Of a stretch of 5,583 nucleotides of DNA, positions 4,270 to 5,583 are shown piece after piece (position 1 is the stretch's first letter; the number at the start of each line of letters is the position of its first letter). The translations under genes were made by a program, and so were the position numbers. The notes beneath the pieces were generated by a model. It ran no database searches. It was not told where the DNA came from and saw only the letters and a list, made by a program, of their open reading frames with translations. Source of the DNA: a bacterium (lineage in GTDB: Bacteria; UBP18; UBA7526); assembly GCA_018903055.1 (NCBI GenBank), contig JAHIPW010000081.1, positions 1 to 5,583 of the forward strand, written 5' to 3'.

Positions 4270-5583
4270 ATGGAGATTCTATTAAAAAAGAAAGAGTCAA
4301 CCTCTTTCATCGATGAAGAAGGGATTCTTAGGGTATTAAGAGAGCAGGCTCATCCTTCTTCCTCCCAAGTAAGGGATGTGCTTGATAAAGCAAAAGAAAA
4401 GAGGGGACTTCTCCCAGAAGAGGTGGCCACACTATTAAACTGTGAGGATGAGGGATTAATAAAAGAGATATTTCTTCTGGCCTTGTGCATCAAAGAGGAG
4501 ATCTATGGAAAGCGCCTGGTCCTCTTCGCTCCCTTGTACATTTCCAATAGGTGCCGTAACAACTGCCTCTACTGTGCCTTCCGCCGGGATAATAGGTCTA
4601 TAATAAGAAAGACTTTAACTTTAGAGGAATTAAGGGAAGAGGTCCAGATCTTAGAGGGAATGGGGCATAAGAGGTTGATCGTGGTCTATGGAGAACATCC
4701 TTCTACCGGTATCGATTTTATGGTAGAGACTATTCGTACCATCTATCAAACTAAGTATGGGAGGGGAGAGATCAGGAGGGTAAATGTAAATGCCGCCCCC
4801 CTGAGGGTGGAGGAGCTAAGGAGGTTGAAGGAGGTGGGGATCGGGACCTTTCAGGTCTTTCAGGAGACCTATCATAGACCGACCTATGAATCCCTCCATC
4901 CGGAAGGGACCATTAAGCATAATTATCTCTGGAGATTATACTCCCTGGATCGGGCTATGGAGGCTGGTATAGATGATGTGGGGATAGGGGCTCTCTTCGG
5001 TCTCTATAATTGGAGGTTTGAAGTGATGGGGCTCATCTATCATGCCCGGCATTTAGAGGAGAGGTTTGGGGTTGGCCCCCATACCATCTCTTTCCCCCGT
5101 CTCTGCAAGGCCTTAGACACACCCTTTTTAGAAAATCCTGAATACCGGGTAGAAGATGAAGATTTCAAGAGATTGGTGGCCATCATAAGGCTGGCTGTCC
5201 CTTATACCGGAATGATCCTCACCGCCCGGGAAGATTCCGAAATAAGAAAGAAGGTAATTCCTTTAGGGGTCTCCCAGACGGATGCTGGAACGCGCATCGG
5301 CATCGGTGGTTATAAAGAAACCTATCTGGAACATATCCCGGAAAGGGAACAGTTTCAGATCGGTGACCCGCGTTCTCTGGATGAATTCGTTAAAGAGATT
5401 TCTAACTGGGGCTATATTCCTTCCTGGTGTACTGCCTGCTACCGATTGGGTAGAACCGGGGATCATTTTATGGGTTTTGCCAAGCGCGGGTTCATTAAAA
5501 ACTTCTGTCATCCCAATGCCCTTTTCACCTTTGCTGAATATTTAGAGGATTATGCTTCCCCAGAGACGAAAAGAATAGGAGAG
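4270..5583 (+). CDS. hydG: [FeFe]-hydrogenase H-cluster maturase HydG (radical-SAM tyrosine lyase), 3' end outside the window
   Basis: The frame is open from ATG 4270 to the window edge, giving 438 residues. HydG cleaves tyrosine with SAM and builds the Fe(CO)2(CN)-cysteine unit used for the H-cluster. The radical-SAM cluster motif CRNNCLYC (C95, C99, C102) binds the SAM [4Fe-4S] cluster. The HydG-specific C-terminal motif C-x2-C-x22-C (C387, C390, C413) binds the auxiliary cluster, which distinguishes HydG from its relative ThiH. H271 in GVGPHTISFPR matches the His that ligates the dangler iron in characterised HydG. Known HydG proteins are about 470 residues, so roughly 30 are missing at the right edge. 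ATG 4270 fits the family N-terminus, but the upstream site is only GGGG (4260-4263), which lies in an inverted-repeat arm. hydE and hydF would be expected nearby. Confidence 0.96.
   Translation, partial: MEILLKKKESTSFIDEEGILRVLREQAHPSSSQVRDVLDKAKEKRGLLPEEVATLLNCEDEGLIKEIFLLALCIKEEIYGKRLVLFAPLYISNRCRNNCLYCAFRRDNRSIIRKTLTLEELREEVQILEGMGHKRLIVVYGEHPSTGIDFMVETIRTIYQTKYGRGEIRRVNVNAAPLRVEELRRLKEVGIGTFQVFQETYHRPTYESLHPEGTIKHNYLWRLYSLDRAMEAGIDDVGIGALFGLYNWRFEVMGLIYHARHLEERFGVGPHTISFPRLCKALDTPFLENPEYRVEDEDFKRLVAIIRLAVPYTGMILTAREDSEIRKKVIPLGVSQTDAGTRIGIGGYKETYLEHIPEREQFQIGDPRSLDEFVKEISNWGYIPSWCTACYRLGRTGDHFMGFAKRGFIKNFCHPNALFTFAEYLEDYASPETKRIGE

Noticed and set aside
5263-5545. Open frames of 82-87 codons on both strands within 5263-5545
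   Set aside because: They lie wholly inside hydG, whose frame carries the conserved C-x2-C-x22-C motif there. They show no recognisable motif and no start signal.
1-5583. CRISPR array, tRNA or rRNA genes, known riboswitch
   Set aside because: No regularly spaced direct repeats, cloverleaf-like segments or rRNA-like sequence were seen. The short gaps are explained by the terminator and the two inverted-repeat elements.

Overview
The window is a [FeFe]-hydrogenase locus from an obligately anaerobic, probably fermentative or syntrophic bacterium. Coding strands are purine-rich, arginine is often AGA/AGG, and there are good Shine-Dalgarno sites. That fits thermophilic or uncultivated anaerobic lineages, but nothing here fixes the taxon. 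All genes read left to right.

Layout. Positions 1-150 hold the last 49 codons of a DDE integrase-type transposase (IS481/IS3-like). A short AT-rich spacer follows, then a compact inverted-repeat structure (190-240) that runs directly into the start codon of the first hydrogenase gene. Positions 240-3725 are a tight three-gene operon: hydC (NuoE-like), hydB (NuoF-like, 4-bp overlap) and hydA (catalytic H-cluster subunit, 1-bp gap). Together they should form a soluble NAD(P)-linked trimeric hydrogenase. An intrinsic terminator lies at 3797-3841. Next comes a small TM1266-family gene (3895-4143), then a 111-bp inverted-repeat element with 4-bp flanking direct repeats (4153-4263). The radical-SAM maturase gene hydG (from 4270) runs off the right edge at codon 438.

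How the genes work together. HydC and HydB would exchange electrons with NAD(H) through FMN and Fe-S clusters. HydA would pass them along its cluster chain to the H-cluster for H2 evolution or uptake. HydG makes the Fe(CO)(CN) synthon for the H-cluster. The TM1266-like protein has been annotated elsewhere as a putative regulator of this system. hydE and hydF, needed to finish the H-cluster, are not in the window.

The points most worth a second look are these. (1) The trimer is architecturally minimal: HydB lacks both the N-terminal thioredoxin-like [2Fe-2S] domain and the C-terminal 2[4Fe-4S] domain of classical bifurcating HydB, and HydA lacks a C-terminal extension. (2) Two unrelated inverted-repeat elements share one left arm / inner arm / outer arm plan. 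Each has 4-bp flanking direct repeats, and each places its outer arm over the ribosome-binding region of a hydrogenase-system gene (hydC, hydG). They look like mobile-element ends that may also act as RNA switches.
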